NCBI GenBank assembly: GCA_017447775.1
Contig: JAFSMU010000004.1
Coordinates: 35,096 to 99,095, forward strand
Direction: 5' to 3'
DNA from: Clostridia bacterium
GTDB lineage: Bacteria; Bacillota; Clostridia; Oscillospirales; CAG-272
DNA: 64,000 nt
This document shows positions 16,429-24,437 of this stretch, one piece after another. The notes under the pieces are model-generated. The model saw only the letters and a list, made by a program, of their open reading frames with translations, did no database searches and was not told the origin of the DNA. A program made the translations under genes and the position numbers. Each line of letters begins with the position of its first letter. Position 1 is the stretch's first letter.

Positions 16429-16457
16429 AAAAAATCCTCCCTTTCGGGAGGATTTTT
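16429..16457. terminator. Bidirectional terminator between GNAT and pilT
   Basis: AAAATCCTCCC-tttc-GGGAGGATTTT with A and T runs on the two sides. Confidence 0.9.
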
Positions 16458-17492
16458 TCATACTATCTGGTAGTTTTCAAAATCGCTTTTTGAGATCTGG
16501 TGCAGTGCGTAGAGCTGTTCAAGCGACTTTTTCATCGTGTGCATCCCGTCGCCCGAGGAATTATCAAGCGTCGAGTTTATCATGTGGATCTTTTGCTGGC
16601 GGATAAGGCTTTGTATCGGCACGGTGCCGATCATTATCTCCGTCGCAAGAACGCGCCCCGGAACGTCGCACCTCGGGATAAGCTGCTGGGAAATAACGCC
16701 CACAAGACTGAGGGAAAGCTGCATACGCACCTGGTCTTGCTGCTCGGGCGGGAACACGTCGACGATCCTTGTGATCGTGTTTGCCGCACCTTTTGTGTGA
16801 AGCGTCGAAAGGACAAGATGTCCCGTTTCCGCGGCGCGCAAAGCTCCGGCGATGCTTTCTTTGTCGAGCATTTCCCCGATAAACACAATGTCGGGGTCCT
16901 CGCGCAGCGCCTCAACTATCGCGTCCGTGTAATTTACCGACGTTATCCCGATCTCGCGCTGAGAGATCAGGCATTTTTTGGAATGGTGGACGAATTCTAT
17001 CGGGTCCTCAAGCGTTATTATATGCGATGATCGGGTGGAGTTGATGTAATCGATAAGACAGGTAAGCGTCGTCGTTTTGCCCGAACCCGTCGGCCCTGTT
17101 ACAAGGATCAACCCGCTTTTGCGCTCGACGAGCTTTTTCAGAATTTCGGGAATTCCCAGTACCTTGAAGTCTGTCGACGGAATTGTAAGCAGCCGCATTG
17201 AAATGCAATAACCCAAGCTGTCGCAAAACAGATTGCAGCGGAAGCGGGTGCCGTTATATTCCCACGAAAAGTCGACTGCGCGAAGATCGTCCTTGTCGAT
17301 GCAAACGTCGCCGCAGGCGCTATCTGCAAACGCGAGTATCTCGTCGTTTTTGAGCTTGTCCATATCAAGCAGTACTATCTCGCCGTTTATGCGTACGGCG
17401 GGGGAGTTAGCTGTTTTAAGGTGAAGATCGGACGCGCCGCTCTCTATCGCATATCGGATGGCCGCCTGTATTGTCGGGCTGATATTTTCCAT
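16458..17492 (-). CDS. pilT: PilT-like twitching-motility retraction ATPase
   Basis: A 344-residue hexameric ATPase that would depolymerise type IV pili. The N-terminal domain carries ASDLHLKTANSP. Walker A is GPTGSGKTTT near residue 130, the Asp box EDPIEF, Walker B IVFIGEM, and the His box STLHTKGA. The start at 17490-17492 has AAGGAAG upstream; the frame extends 31 codons further without ribosome-site support. The usual GEMRD after Walker B reads GEMLD here. No other pilus assembly genes are adjacent, but a prepilin gene lies at 34.2 kb. Confidence 0.9.
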   Translation of the reverse strand: MENISPTIQAAIRYAIESGASDLHLKTANSPAVRINGEIVLLDMDKLKNDEILAFADSACGDVCIDKDDLRAVDFSWEYNGTRFRCNLFCDSLGYCISMRLLTIPSTDFKVLGIPEILKKLVERKSGLILVTGPTGSGKTTTLTCLIDYINSTRSSHIITLEDPIEFVHHSKKCLISQREIGITSVNYTDAIVEALREDPDIVFIGEMLDKESIAGALRAAETGHLVLSTLHTKGAANTITRIVDVFPPEQQDQVRMQLSLSLVGVISQQLIPRCDVPGRVLATEIMIGTVPIQSLIRQQKIHMINSTLDNSSGDGMHTMKKSLEQLYALHQISKSDFENYQIV

Positions 17493-17522
17493 TTTATATC
17501 TTCCTTTCGTCCCTTTTGTAGT

Positions 17523-17551
17523 ATTGTACCATATCCCAAAAACAAAATCAA
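17523..17551 (-). promoter_or_regulatory. pilT promoter
   Basis: Minus-strand TTGATT (17546-17551), 17-bp spacer, TACAAT (17523-17528). Confidence 0.7.
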
Positions 17552-17569
17552 CATTTTTCGCCGCATAAA

Positions 17570-17600
17570 CAAAAAACTCCGCCAAAGCGGAGCTTTCGTA
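17570..17600 (-). terminator. rpmB terminator
   Basis: On the minus strand AGCTCCGC-ttt-GGCGGAGTTTTTT follows the rpmB stop codon. Confidence 0.82.
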
Positions 17601-17608
17601 TTAAATCA

Positions 17609-17794
17609 TCAGTTTCTTTCGACCTTGCCCTCACGAAGGCAACGGGAGCATATAGCAACGGTCTTGTGCGTGCCGTTTTCAACGATGCTGACCTTTCTTA
17701 TGTTGGGTTTCCAGGTCCTGCTTGTTTTGCGGTTGGAGTGGGAAACGTTGTGACCGAACGTAACGCCCTTGCCGCAGTACATACATTTTGCCAT
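17609..17794 (-). CDS. rpmB: Large-subunit ribosomal protein bL28
   Basis: A 61-residue protein. MAKCMYCGKG and CSRCLREGKV supply two Cys-x-x-Cys pairs, the zinc-binding form of bL28. GHNVSHSNRKTSRTWKPN is the family core. The ATG at 17792-17794 has AGGAGG upstream. Transcribed alone from its own promoter. Confidence 0.97.
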   Translation of the reverse strand: MAKCMYCGKGVTFGHNVSHSNRKTSRTWKPNIRKVSIVENGTHKTVAICSRCLREGKVERN

Positions 17795-17871
17795 TTTGCG
17801 CACCTCCTACTTCAGACTAATATCGCATAAGCCTTGCGGCTTTTCGCATTCAAACATAACGTGCATCGCAT

Positions 17872-17900
17872 ATTGTATCATACATTTGACAAAAAATCAA
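17872..17900 (-). promoter_or_regulatory. rpmB promoter
   Basis: Minus-strand TTGATT (17895-17900), 17-bp spacer, TACAAT (17872-17877). Confidence 0.7.
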
Positions 17901-17947
17901 TACTTTTTTTGAAATTGTGTAAAAAAAATATTTTTCTTCCGAAAATA

Positions 17948-18595
17948 TCATTTTTTCGTGGCTACAAGCCTGTTTATCGGCACTCCGCGCTCCGAAAAAT
18001 TCTTTTCGTACTCGGTCATCACGTTCCCCACGGCGTAAACGCTTTTGTGAAGATCAAACGTCACGCACGAAACGTCAAATCCCGCCGCCTCAAACTCGGG
18101 CAGGGAAAAGTCGAAAAGCGGGCGGTTGTCCGTCTTGAACTCGATGCGCCCGCCGGCGCGCAGCAGCGCGCGGAACTTTTCAAGAAAAGCGCGGTAGGTA
18201 AGCCTGCGCTTTGCGTGGCGCGCCTTCGGCCACGGATCGCAGAAGTTTATGTAGATCACGTCAAACGTTTCCGGCGGGAAAATATTTTCTATCAAGGCGG
18301 CGTCGGCGCAGACAAAGCGCAGATTTGAAAGAGCAGCCGCCTTTGCTTTTTCGGCGGCAAAGATTATAACGTCCTTGACCACCTCCATTGCGACAAATCC
18401 CACGTCGCCCTCGTTTTGCGCCGTCTGCACGGCGAATGCGCCCTTGCCGCAGCCGACTTCAAGCCTGTATTCGCGCCGCTCGCCGAGCATCTCTTTTACG
18501 TCGAGCATTTCGGGCGCGTCCTTTTTTATTTCGGTTATAACGTCAAGCGCGGCTTCAAACCTTGCCGCGCCGTTTTTCTTTTTGCGTACTCTCAT
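17948..18595 (-). CDS. trmB: tRNA (guanine-N7-)-methyltransferase
   Basis: A 215-residue SAM-dependent enzyme that makes m7G46 in tRNA. The SAM site is LEVGCGKGAF near residue 46. The TrmB signature INFCDPWPKARHAKRRLT is followed by FLEKFRALLRAGGRIEFKTDN and a conserved TEYEKNFSERGVPINRL tail. Length and order match the family. It is in an AT-rich gap downstream of an unrelated plus-strand gene and appears monocistronic. Confidence 0.96.
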   Translation of the reverse strand: MRVRKKKNGAARFEAALDVITEIKKDAPEMLDVKEMLGERREYRLEVGCGKGAFAVQTAQNEGDVGFVAMEVVKDVIIFAAEKAKAAALSNLRFVCADAALIENIFPPETFDVIYINFCDPWPKARHAKRRLTYRAFLEKFRALLRAGGRIEFKTDNRPLFDFSLPEFEAAGFDVSCVTFDLHKSVYAVGNVMTEYEKNFSERGVPINRLVATKK

Positions 18596-18749
18596 ATAAA
18601 GTCCCCGTTAAAATTCATCGTTTTAATTCTATCATAAAAGCGCCGTTTTTTCAACAAAAATTTTCTCAAAAGTGCGGTATATTTTCCTGCCTTGGTGTAA
18701 ACAATAGCGTTGTCGGAAGATAATGAAGACAAAAAAAGGAGAAAATATC

Positions 18750-18986
18750 ATGCTTGATAAAATTTCACTCGTGCTGACTATCGTCGGCGCGCTTAACTGG
18801 GGCGCGATCGGACTTTTCAAATTCGACGTCGTCGCGTGGATCTTCGGCGGACAGGATTCCGTCGGCGCGCGCATCGTTTATACGATAGTCGCCCTCGCGG
18901 GCATCTGGTGCATCTCGCTTCTTTTCCGCGAGAGAGCAACGGACGACGTAACCGAAAGAAGCACGTCAACGACAACCCGTTCATAA
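18750..18986 (+). CDS. DUF378 membrane protein
   Basis: A 78-residue protein with two membrane helices, LVLTIVGALNWGAIGLF and RIVYTIVALAGIWCISLLF, the hallmark of DUF378 (ALNWG motif). AAGGAG lies before the ATG at 18750; an in-frame ATG at 18723 lacks a ribosome site. A polar Thr/Ser tail follows. Role unknown in the family. Confidence 0.9.
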   Translation: MLDKISLVLTIVGALNWGAIGLFKFDVVAWIFGGQDSVGARIVYTIVALAGIWCISLLFRERATDDVTERSTSTTTRS

Positions 18987-19082
18987 AACCGCACTGCGGC
19001 GCCAAACGGCGCCGCTTTTCATATTTTAAGCCTTCGCGTCATATATTTTTTTCCAAGTGAGCAATAAACAAAAGGAAAAAAT

Positions 19083-19601
19083 ATGGGTTCATTTTTTCGC
19101 AGTCTGAAAAGAAAAGCGGCGTATGAGTTTTCGTGCGTCGACATAAAACTTGCGGCGATCCTTTCCGCCGTGTACGCGGCGATCTGTATTCTGACGTCGA
19201 TCATAAACGTCAAAAGCGCCGTATATAAAAAGTTCGTTATGCCAAAGCTCGCAATGCCGCCGTTTTTCATCATACTGTTCTGGATAATCGCGTCGGCGCT
19301 GCTCGGCGCGGTGCTTGCCATTGTCATTTCGTCGCCGGTCAGAAACACAAAGCTCCGCCTGCAAGCGATTTTTTCAAACGTCTGCGCTTTTGTGCTGTCG
19401 TGCGCGTGGATCGCGCTTGTATACTCGGCGAAAAGCTTTGTCCTCGGCGCGCTTGTATGCGCCGTCATCGTCGTCTGCCTGTGGGTACAGTACCTTGCCG
19501 TCGTCAAAATCAACGGCGCGGCGTCGCTTGCGCTGATACTGTGCGCTGTTTGGTTGATATACGTGTTTTATTTTTCCGTTTCGCTTGCGTTTGTTTCATA
19601 A
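19083..19601 (+). CDS. TspO/MBR-like membrane protein, divergent
   Basis: A 172-residue protein with five predicted membrane helices. The loop KFVMPKLAMPPFFIILFWI stands where TspO has its proline- and tryptophan-rich PxWxFxP segment. The last helix LCAVWLIYVFYFSVSLAFV matches TspO's PYxxWxxFAxxLN region. Several canonical Trp residues are replaced, so porphyrin or tetrapyrrole binding is uncertain. AAAGGAAAA precedes the ATG. Confidence 0.68.
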   Translation: MGSFFRSLKRKAAYEFSCVDIKLAAILSAVYAAICILTSIINVKSAVYKKFVMPKLAMPPFFIILFWIIASALLGAVLAIVISSPVRNTKLRLQAIFSNVCAFVLSCAWIALVYSAKSFVLGALVCAVIVVCLWVQYLAVVKINGAASLALILCAVWLIYVFYFSVSLAFVS

Positions 19602-19617
19602 AAATTGCGCCGTCATC

Positions 19618-19646
19618 TTGACATTTTTGCCGTTTTCTGTTATTAT
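19618..19646 (+). promoter_or_regulatory. Promoter of the HPr-like gene
   Basis: TTGACA (19618-19623), 17-bp spacer, TATTAT (19641-19646). Confidence 0.78.
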
Positions 19647-19682
19647 TTAACTGTAAAAATAACAATATCGGAGGTTTATGAA

Positions 19683-19913
19683 ATGAAAACTGCAAAAATC
19701 AAGCTTTCCTCGATCGAAGCCGTTCGTAAATTCGTTGACGTTGTGCGCGAATATGACTGCGAAATAGACCTTTCAAGCGGCAGATACCTTGTCGACGCAA
19801 AATCAATTATGGGTATATTCAGCCTTGATCTTATGAAACCGATCGACCTCACCGTTCATTCGGACGACTGCGACAAGCTGTTTGAGGACATTAAGGACTA
19901 CATAGTTGAATAA
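19683..19913 (+). CDS. HPr-like protein lacking the phosphorylatable histidine
   Basis: A 76-residue protein with the HPr fold pattern. The regulatory serine loop is DAKSIMGIFSL (Ser41), as around Ser46 of HPr. The active-site His of HPr (LHARPA) is absent: the aligned stretch reads LSSIEAVRKFV, with no histidine. It cannot carry phosphate from PTS enzyme I and may be regulatory, like Crh. GGAGG lies ten bases before the ATG. No PTS or HPr-kinase gene is nearby. Confidence 0.82.
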   Translation: MKTAKIKLSSIEAVRKFVDVVREYDCEIDLSSGRYLVDAKSIMGIFSLDLMKPIDLTVHSDDCDKLFEDIKDYIVE

Positions 19914-19961
19914 AGACTGGCGGCGAAATCATTTCGGCGGCCGTCAATAATGCGATGCCAC

Positions 19962-19994
19962 AAAAGCCGCAGGACAAGGTGTCTTGCGGTTTTT
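19962..19994 (+). terminator. Terminator of the HPr-like gene
   Basis: CCGCAGGACA-agg-TGTCTTGCGG (one G-T pair) followed by a T run. Confidence 0.8.
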
Positions 19995-20029
19995 ATCAAC
20001 AATACAATTCGAAACACGGAGAAAAAGAT

Positions 20030-20818
20030 ATGTCAGAAGAACTGAAATGCCCGATTTGCGGGCAGCCGACAAGAGTTTATATGGGAAACGCCCGCAGAGA
20101 CAGACTTTGCGCCAAGCACGCAGACGAACTTAAAAGCGGGAGAATAGTCATAAACGAGGACGGACTTTACGTAGAGCCGAAAACCGGAACAGTCCTTAAC
20201 CCAAAAAGCAAGCCGACCTATCAGAAGCCGCACTATGTAAAACCCGAAGCGGAAAATCAAAGCGGCGAGGAAACCGCGGCGGACGCCGTTGTGGTAAAAT
20301 GTATCGCCTGCGGCAAGGAAACAAAGAACGGAAATCTTTTCTGCATTTCATGCTATCTTAAATACAAAGATAAGCAGCTGCTTGTAAAAGTCACAAAATG
20401 CAAAGAGATAGAAATAATGGACGAGTCCTATGAGGGCGTTTATAAATGCAAGGACGGACATATTGTCAAAAGTAAATCGGAGCGCGAAATAGACAATTAT
20501 CTGTTTGACCATGGCATACCGCACGCATACGAAAAGGCAATATCGATTGACGCGGACAGGGAACACGACCTTCACCCCGATTTTTATTTGCCGAACTATC
20601 TCAACAACGGAAAAGACGTATATATAGAGCATTGGGGATTCAATTCAAACAACAGAAATTATACAAAATCGAAGAAATATAAAATCGATATTTACAAAGA
20701 AAAAGGATTGACTATAATATCCACAAACGAAAAGGATATGAACGACCCTGAAGCTTCTTTGGACAGAAAACTCAACCATTTCAAATATGACACTATAAAT
20801 TTTGCGGAAGAGGAATAA
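20030..20818 (+). CDS. Zinc-ribbon protein with a PD-(D/E)XK-like nuclease domain
   Basis: A 262-residue protein. One zinc site is Cys7-x2-Cys10 with Cys27-x2-His30; a second ribbon is Cys91-x2-Cys94 with Cys105-x2-Cys108. A charged linker separates them. Residues about 145-240 (KSKSEREIDNYLFDHGI, LHPDFYLPNY, DVYIEHWGF) reproduce the E...D...E-x-W layout of the restriction-endonuclease-like domain found at the C-terminus of helicase-IV-like proteins; candidate residues are Glu151, Asp184 and Glu200. GGAG precedes the ATG. It is 6 bp upstream of another zinc-ribbon protein with a DUF2726 domain. AT-rich and surrounded by GC-richer core genes. Biological role unknown. Confidence 0.75.
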   Translation: MSEELKCPICGQPTRVYMGNARRDRLCAKHADELKSGRIVINEDGLYVEPKTGTVLNPKSKPTYQKPHYVKPEAENQSGEETAADAVVVKCIACGKETKNGNLFCISCYLKYKDKQLLVKVTKCKEIEIMDESYEGVYKCKDGHIVKSKSEREIDNYLFDHGIPHAYEKAISIDADREHDLHPDFYLPNYLNNGKDVYIEHWGFNSNNRNYTKSKKYKIDIYKEKGLTIISTNEKDMNDPEASLDRKLNHFKYDTINFAEEE

Positions 20819-20824
20819 AGGGTT

Positions 20825-21763
20825 ATGAAATGTCAGGTATGCGGCGCAGAAAGCGGAAAATACCCGTTGTGCCGGGCGTGCAATATGAAAAAAGAGCAGG
20901 GAGAGGTAATTAAATGTTCTTATTGCGGACGGTGGCATTATGCAGATCAGAGCTGCAAAAGCACGCCAAACAATGATGCTGAAAAAAGCGGATATTTGTA
21001 TGACAAGAAACCTGTTCTTATGACAAAAATTGAGCAGAACTATTATTATGCCGTAAAATACAGCTTGCCCGAGGGATATTTGGTCTTTCCGCAAATAAAT
21101 CTTGCCGCTTTTATCAAACGCACGGATAATGTGCCTTATCATAACGAATTGTTCAGAAACGTAGATTTTCTTATTACGGATAAATACTATTCGCCGAAAA
21201 TCGTTGTTGAAATAAATGACAGCACGCACCTGAATTCAGACAGAAAAGAACGCGACGAAAAAGTAACGAATATTCTTGAAGAAGCCGGCATCCCGCTTTT
21301 GAAGTTGTGGACTTCTTATGGCATAAATCAAGACTATATCAAAGAGAAAATAGAAGAAACACTTAATGCCCCGATTGTCAGAAAGCATCACGTAATTGAA
21401 AATAAAGCGGCACAGCAAAGCAATCAAGCCGCATACAGCTTCAGTAATTTACCGAGCGGCAATAATTCACAATACAACAACCAACAAGACACAAGAAAAA
21501 AAGGCTGCTATATCGCAACGTGTGTATATGGATCGTATGATTGTCCGCATGTATGGGTTTTACGCAGATACAGAGATAATAAGCTGGCTCGGACGTTTTT
21601 CGGCAGACTGTTCATAAAAGTATATTATAAGATCAGTCCGGAGCTTGTCCGCCGTTTCGGAAAATCGTCTTGGTTCTGCAAATTCTGGAAATCTTTTTTG
21701 GATAAAAAGGTCAGAAAATTGTATGAGAAAGGATATCTTGATACGCCGTATTACGATATTTGA
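20825..21763 (+). CDS. Zinc-ribbon, DUF2726 and CFI-box-CTERM protein
   Basis: A 312-residue protein in three parts. Residues 1-45 hold two zinc ribbons (Cys3, 6, 16, 19; Cys31, 34, 44). Residues about 65-170 form a DUF2726-type nuclease-like fold: a Glu in MTKIEQNYYYA, Asp114 in NVDFLI and Glu129 in VVEIND. Residues about 227-300 form a CFI-box: CYIATCVYGSYDCPHVWVLR, then YRDNKLARTFFGRL. The CFI-box recurs at the C-termini of varied proteins and its function is not established. It is co-transcribed with the upstream gene. Confidence 0.8.
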   Translation: MKCQVCGAESGKYPLCRACNMKKEQGEVIKCSYCGRWHYADQSCKSTPNNDAEKSGYLYDKKPVLMTKIEQNYYYAVKYSLPEGYLVFPQINLAAFIKRTDNVPYHNELFRNVDFLITDKYYSPKIVVEINDSTHLNSDRKERDEKVTNILEEAGIPLLKLWTSYGINQDYIKEKIEETLNAPIVRKHHVIENKAAQQSNQAAYSFSNLPSGNNSQYNNQQDTRKKGCYIATCVYGSYDCPHVWVLRRYRDNKLARTFFGRLFIKVYYKISPELVRRFGKSSWFCKFWKSFLDKKVRKLYEKGYLDTPYYDI

Positions 21764-21782
21764 TGTAATACCGTTTTAAATT

Positions 21783-21811
21783 AAAGCCCCGCGTTTTGCG
21801 GGGCTTTTGTC
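21783..21811 (+). terminator. Terminator of the zinc-ribbon pair
   Basis: AAAGCCCCGC-gttt-TGCGGGGCTTTT, a GC-rich stem with a T run. Confidence 0.9.
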
Positions 21812-21867
21812 ATATTATCCCGCGGCGGCGCATAGTATCTACCGAACACATAAATTCGGAGGATAAA

Positions 21868-23058
21868 ATGAAACGGATAACGGTATTTTTGCTTGCCATG
21901 GCTATGTTTTTGGTGCTTGTCCTGCCCGTGTTTGCGACGAATACGCCGCCGGATGACAATGCTTACGTCTTGACGTCTGCAAGCTTTTCGGCGGAGGGGA
22001 TCGACGCCACGTCGGCAATTCTTATAGAGCAGGGCACGGGGCGCGTGCTGTTTGAATACAACGCCGACGCGCCGCTCCCGCCCGCGTCTGTTACGAAAAC
22101 GATGACGATGCTGCTTGTGCTTGAAGCTATCGACGACGGCAGGATAAAGCTCGACGATATGGTAAGCGTCAGCCGGAACGCCGCGTCGATGGGCGGCTCG
22201 CAGGTGTTTCTGGAAGCCGGCGAGCAGATGAGCGTCGACACGCTGCTCAAATGTATGGTCGTGGCGTCCGCCAACGACGCCGCCGTCGCGCTGGCGGAGC
22301 ATATTTCGGGGAGCGAGGCGTCGTTTGTCGCCCGTATGAACGAGCGCGCGCGGGAGCTTGGCTGCACCGCGTCGAATTTTGAAAACGCCACCGGCCTTGA
22401 CGACACGGTGCAAAATCACGTTATGTCGGCGCGCGATATCGCAAAAATAAGCGCGGAAATAATGAAGCATCCGAAGATAAAGGACTACACGACGATCTGG
22501 ATGGACACCATCCGCGACGGCGCATTCGGCCTGACGAACACAAACCGCCTTATCCGCTTTTACGACGGCGCGACGGGGCTTAAAACAGGCTCCACCGCCA
22601 AGGCGAAATTCTGCATTTCCGCAACGGCTGAGCGCGGCGGGCTTTCGCTTATCGCCGTGATAATGGGCTCCTCCACGCGCGACTCGCGAAACGAACTTGC
22701 CAAAAACCTGCTCGACTTCGGCTTTGCAAACTTTGCCGCAGTAAGCTACGGCGGAGCTGACGCGGGGAGCGTCGCCGTCAAGGGCGGAGTGTACCCGAGC
22801 GTTGCGGCAAAGCGGCTGCCGTTTTCGGCGATAGTCGATAAAGCGGACGCGGGCAAGGTCGAGGAGAGCGTGGAGATGGCGCAGTCGGTAACGGCGCCCG
22901 TCAAGGCGGGAGATAAGCTCGGCACGGTCACGTACCGCGTCGGCGATAAGATCGTCGGCACGTCGGATATCGTCGCCGCCGAGGACGACGCGAAGATAAG
23001 CTATTTTACGCTTCTGCCGAAGATCTTCCGCTGGTTTATCATCGCGCCCGAAAGTTGA
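21868..23058 (+). CDS. dacF: D-alanyl-D-alanine carboxypeptidase (DacF/PBP5 type)
   Basis: A 396-residue low-molecular-mass penicillin-binding protein that trims the terminal D-Ala from peptidoglycan stem peptides. A signal peptide ends in LPVFA. Catalytic motifs are PPASVTKTMT (Ser-x-x-Lys), ASANDAA (Ser-x-Asn) and LKTGSTA (Lys-Thr-Gly), in canonical order. The C-terminal domain ends in an amphipathic-like LLPKIFRWFII that may hold the protein to the membrane. The ATG at 21868 has CGGAGGA upstream and begins the signal peptide. The symbol could equally be dacA or dacB. Confidence 0.92.
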   Translation: MKRITVFLLAMAMFLVLVLPVFATNTPPDDNAYVLTSASFSAEGIDATSAILIEQGTGRVLFEYNADAPLPPASVTKTMTMLLVLEAIDDGRIKLDDMVSVSRNAASMGGSQVFLEAGEQMSVDTLLKCMVVASANDAAVALAEHISGSEASFVARMNERARELGCTASNFENATGLDDTVQNHVMSARDIAKISAEIMKHPKIKDYTTIWMDTIRDGAFGLTNTNRLIRFYDGATGLKTGSTAKAKFCISATAERGGLSLIAVIMGSSTRDSRNELAKNLLDFGFANFAAVSYGGADAGSVAVKGGVYPSVAAKRLPFSAIVDKADAGKVEESVEMAQSVTAPVKAGDKLGTVTYRVGDKIVGTSDIVAAEDDAKISYFTLLPKIFRWFIIAPES

Positions 23059-23129
23059 TGTTGAAAAAATAAAATAAATATGATATAATTGTGGCGGGCT
23101 ACCCGCCACTTTGTTTTATGGAGCACACC

Positions 23130-24437
23130 ATGCAAAACTCACGTCCGCGCGCCGCGATCTATACCCTCGGCTGCCGCGTAAATCAATATGAATCACAAGC
23201 CGTTGCGGACGAGCTATGCTCGCTCGGCTTTGACGTGCGCGATTTTGACGACGTCTGCGACGTTTATATAATCAACACCTGCGCCGTAACGGGCGAGAGC
23301 GAGCGCAAATCTCGCCAGATCATACGCCGTGCCCACGCGCAAAATCCGTCAGCCCGCGTTATCGTAATGGGGTGCTATTCTCAGCTTCACGCCGAGGCGG
23401 CGGCGAAAATCCCGGGCGTTTCTTACGTCTGCGGCAACCGCAATAAGCTCGGCGCGGCGGACGCGGCATATCGCCTTGTGCGCGGCGATCATCCCTTGGG
23501 AGAAATACTCGACGTTGAGCGCGCCCCGCTTGAAAAAATGACCATTTCCCGCTCCGACCGCACGCGCGCATACGTCAAGATCGAGGACGGCTGCGACAAT
23601 AACTGCACGTATTGCATCATTAAACGCGCGCGCGGAGCCGTCGTTTCGCGCTCTGTTTCCGATATATGCGCCGAGGTCGGCGCGCTCGCTGACGCGGGAT
23701 ACCGCGAGGTCGTACTTACGGGGATCGAGGTCGCGTCATTCGGCAAGGACACGGGCGAAAGCCTCGCCGACCTTATCCACAGCGTCGCCCAAAACGAAAA
23801 AATAAAGCGCATCCGCCTTGCTTCTCTTGAACCTACCGTGCTTAAACGCGAGTTTGTCGACGCGCTCGCCGCCGAGCCGAAATTTATGCCGAGCTTCCAC
23901 CTCTCGCTTCAGTCAGGCTCCTCGCGCGTGCTTGCGCTGATGCGCCGCAAATACAACGCCGCGCAGGTCGTTTCCGCTGTGCGCTATATAAAGCAAAAGA
24001 TCCCTGTCGCCACATTCACCGCCGACATCATCGTCGGCTTCCCGCAGGAGAGCGAGGACGATTTTATACAAACGTGTAATATTGCCCGCGAGATCGGTTT
24101 TCTTCATATGCACATATTCCCGTTCTCCGCGCGCGAGGGCACCGTCGCCGCGTCAATGGACGGGCAGATACCGGAAAATATCAAGCGCGAGCGCGCCGCA
24201 AGACTTAAAGAGATAGGGCAGCAGATCAGCGCCTCGGTTTACGAAAGCTCGCTTGACGGGCGGGCAAGGGACGTGCTGTTTGAAACGCCGCACGGCGCGT
24301 ATCAGGTAGGGCACACGCCCGAAATGCTTGAAATATACGTAAGATCGCAAAGAGGGCTCCAGGGTGAAATACTCGCCGCCGTCCCGACGTCATACCGCGG
24401 CGGAAAGCTTTACGGAGAGCTCGCGGAGGAAATATGA
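23130..24437 (+). CDS. mtaB: tRNA t6A37 methylthiotransferase MtaB
   Basis: A 435-residue radical-SAM methylthiotransferase converting t6A to ms2t6A at tRNA position 37. The N-terminal cluster domain has LGCRVNQYES, NTCAVT and VMGCYSQ. The radical-SAM triad is in DGCDNNCTYCIIK (Cys-x3-Cys-x2-Cys), followed by the TRAM-like C-terminal region. The first-cysteine context GCRVNQYE is typical of MtaB (YqeV) rather than MiaB. The ATG at 23130 follows GGAG by six bases; an ATG at 23118 is an alternative. It overlaps the pseudouridine synthase by 4 bp. Confidence 0.94.
   Translation: MQNSRPRAAIYTLGCRVNQYESQAVADELCSLGFDVRDFDDVCDVYIINTCAVTGESERKSRQIIRRAHAQNPSARVIVMGCYSQLHAEAAAKIPGVSYVCGNRNKLGAADAAYRLVRGDHPLGEILDVERAPLEKMTISRSDRTRAYVKIEDGCDNNCTYCIIKRARGAVVSRSVSDICAEVGALADAGYREVVLTGIEVASFGKDTGESLADLIHSVAQNEKIKRIRLASLEPTVLKREFVDALAAEPKFMPSFHLSLQSGSSRVLALMRRKYNAAQVVSAVRYIKQKIPVATFTADIIVGFPQESEDDFIQTCNIAREIGFLHMHIFPFSAREGTVAASMDGQIPENIKRERAARLKEIGQQISASVYESSLDGRARDVLFETPHGAYQVGHTPEMLEIYVRSQRGLQGEILAAVPTSYRGGKLYGELAEEI

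Noticed and set aside
15652..16461. 269-residue minus-strand open frame opposite the second GNAT gene
   Set aside because: The plus strand has a strong ribosome site and complete GNAT motifs; the antisense frame has none.
19919..19945. Hairpin GGCGGCGAAAT/ATTTCGGCGGCC as terminator of the HPr-like gene
   Set aside because: The stem has a G-G mismatch and no T run; the stem at 19962-19994 is the better terminator.
21781..23109. 442-residue minus-strand open frame opposite the carboxypeptidase
   Set aside because: Arg/His-rich, no domain, and the plus strand carries a complete signal peptide and all three PBP motifs.
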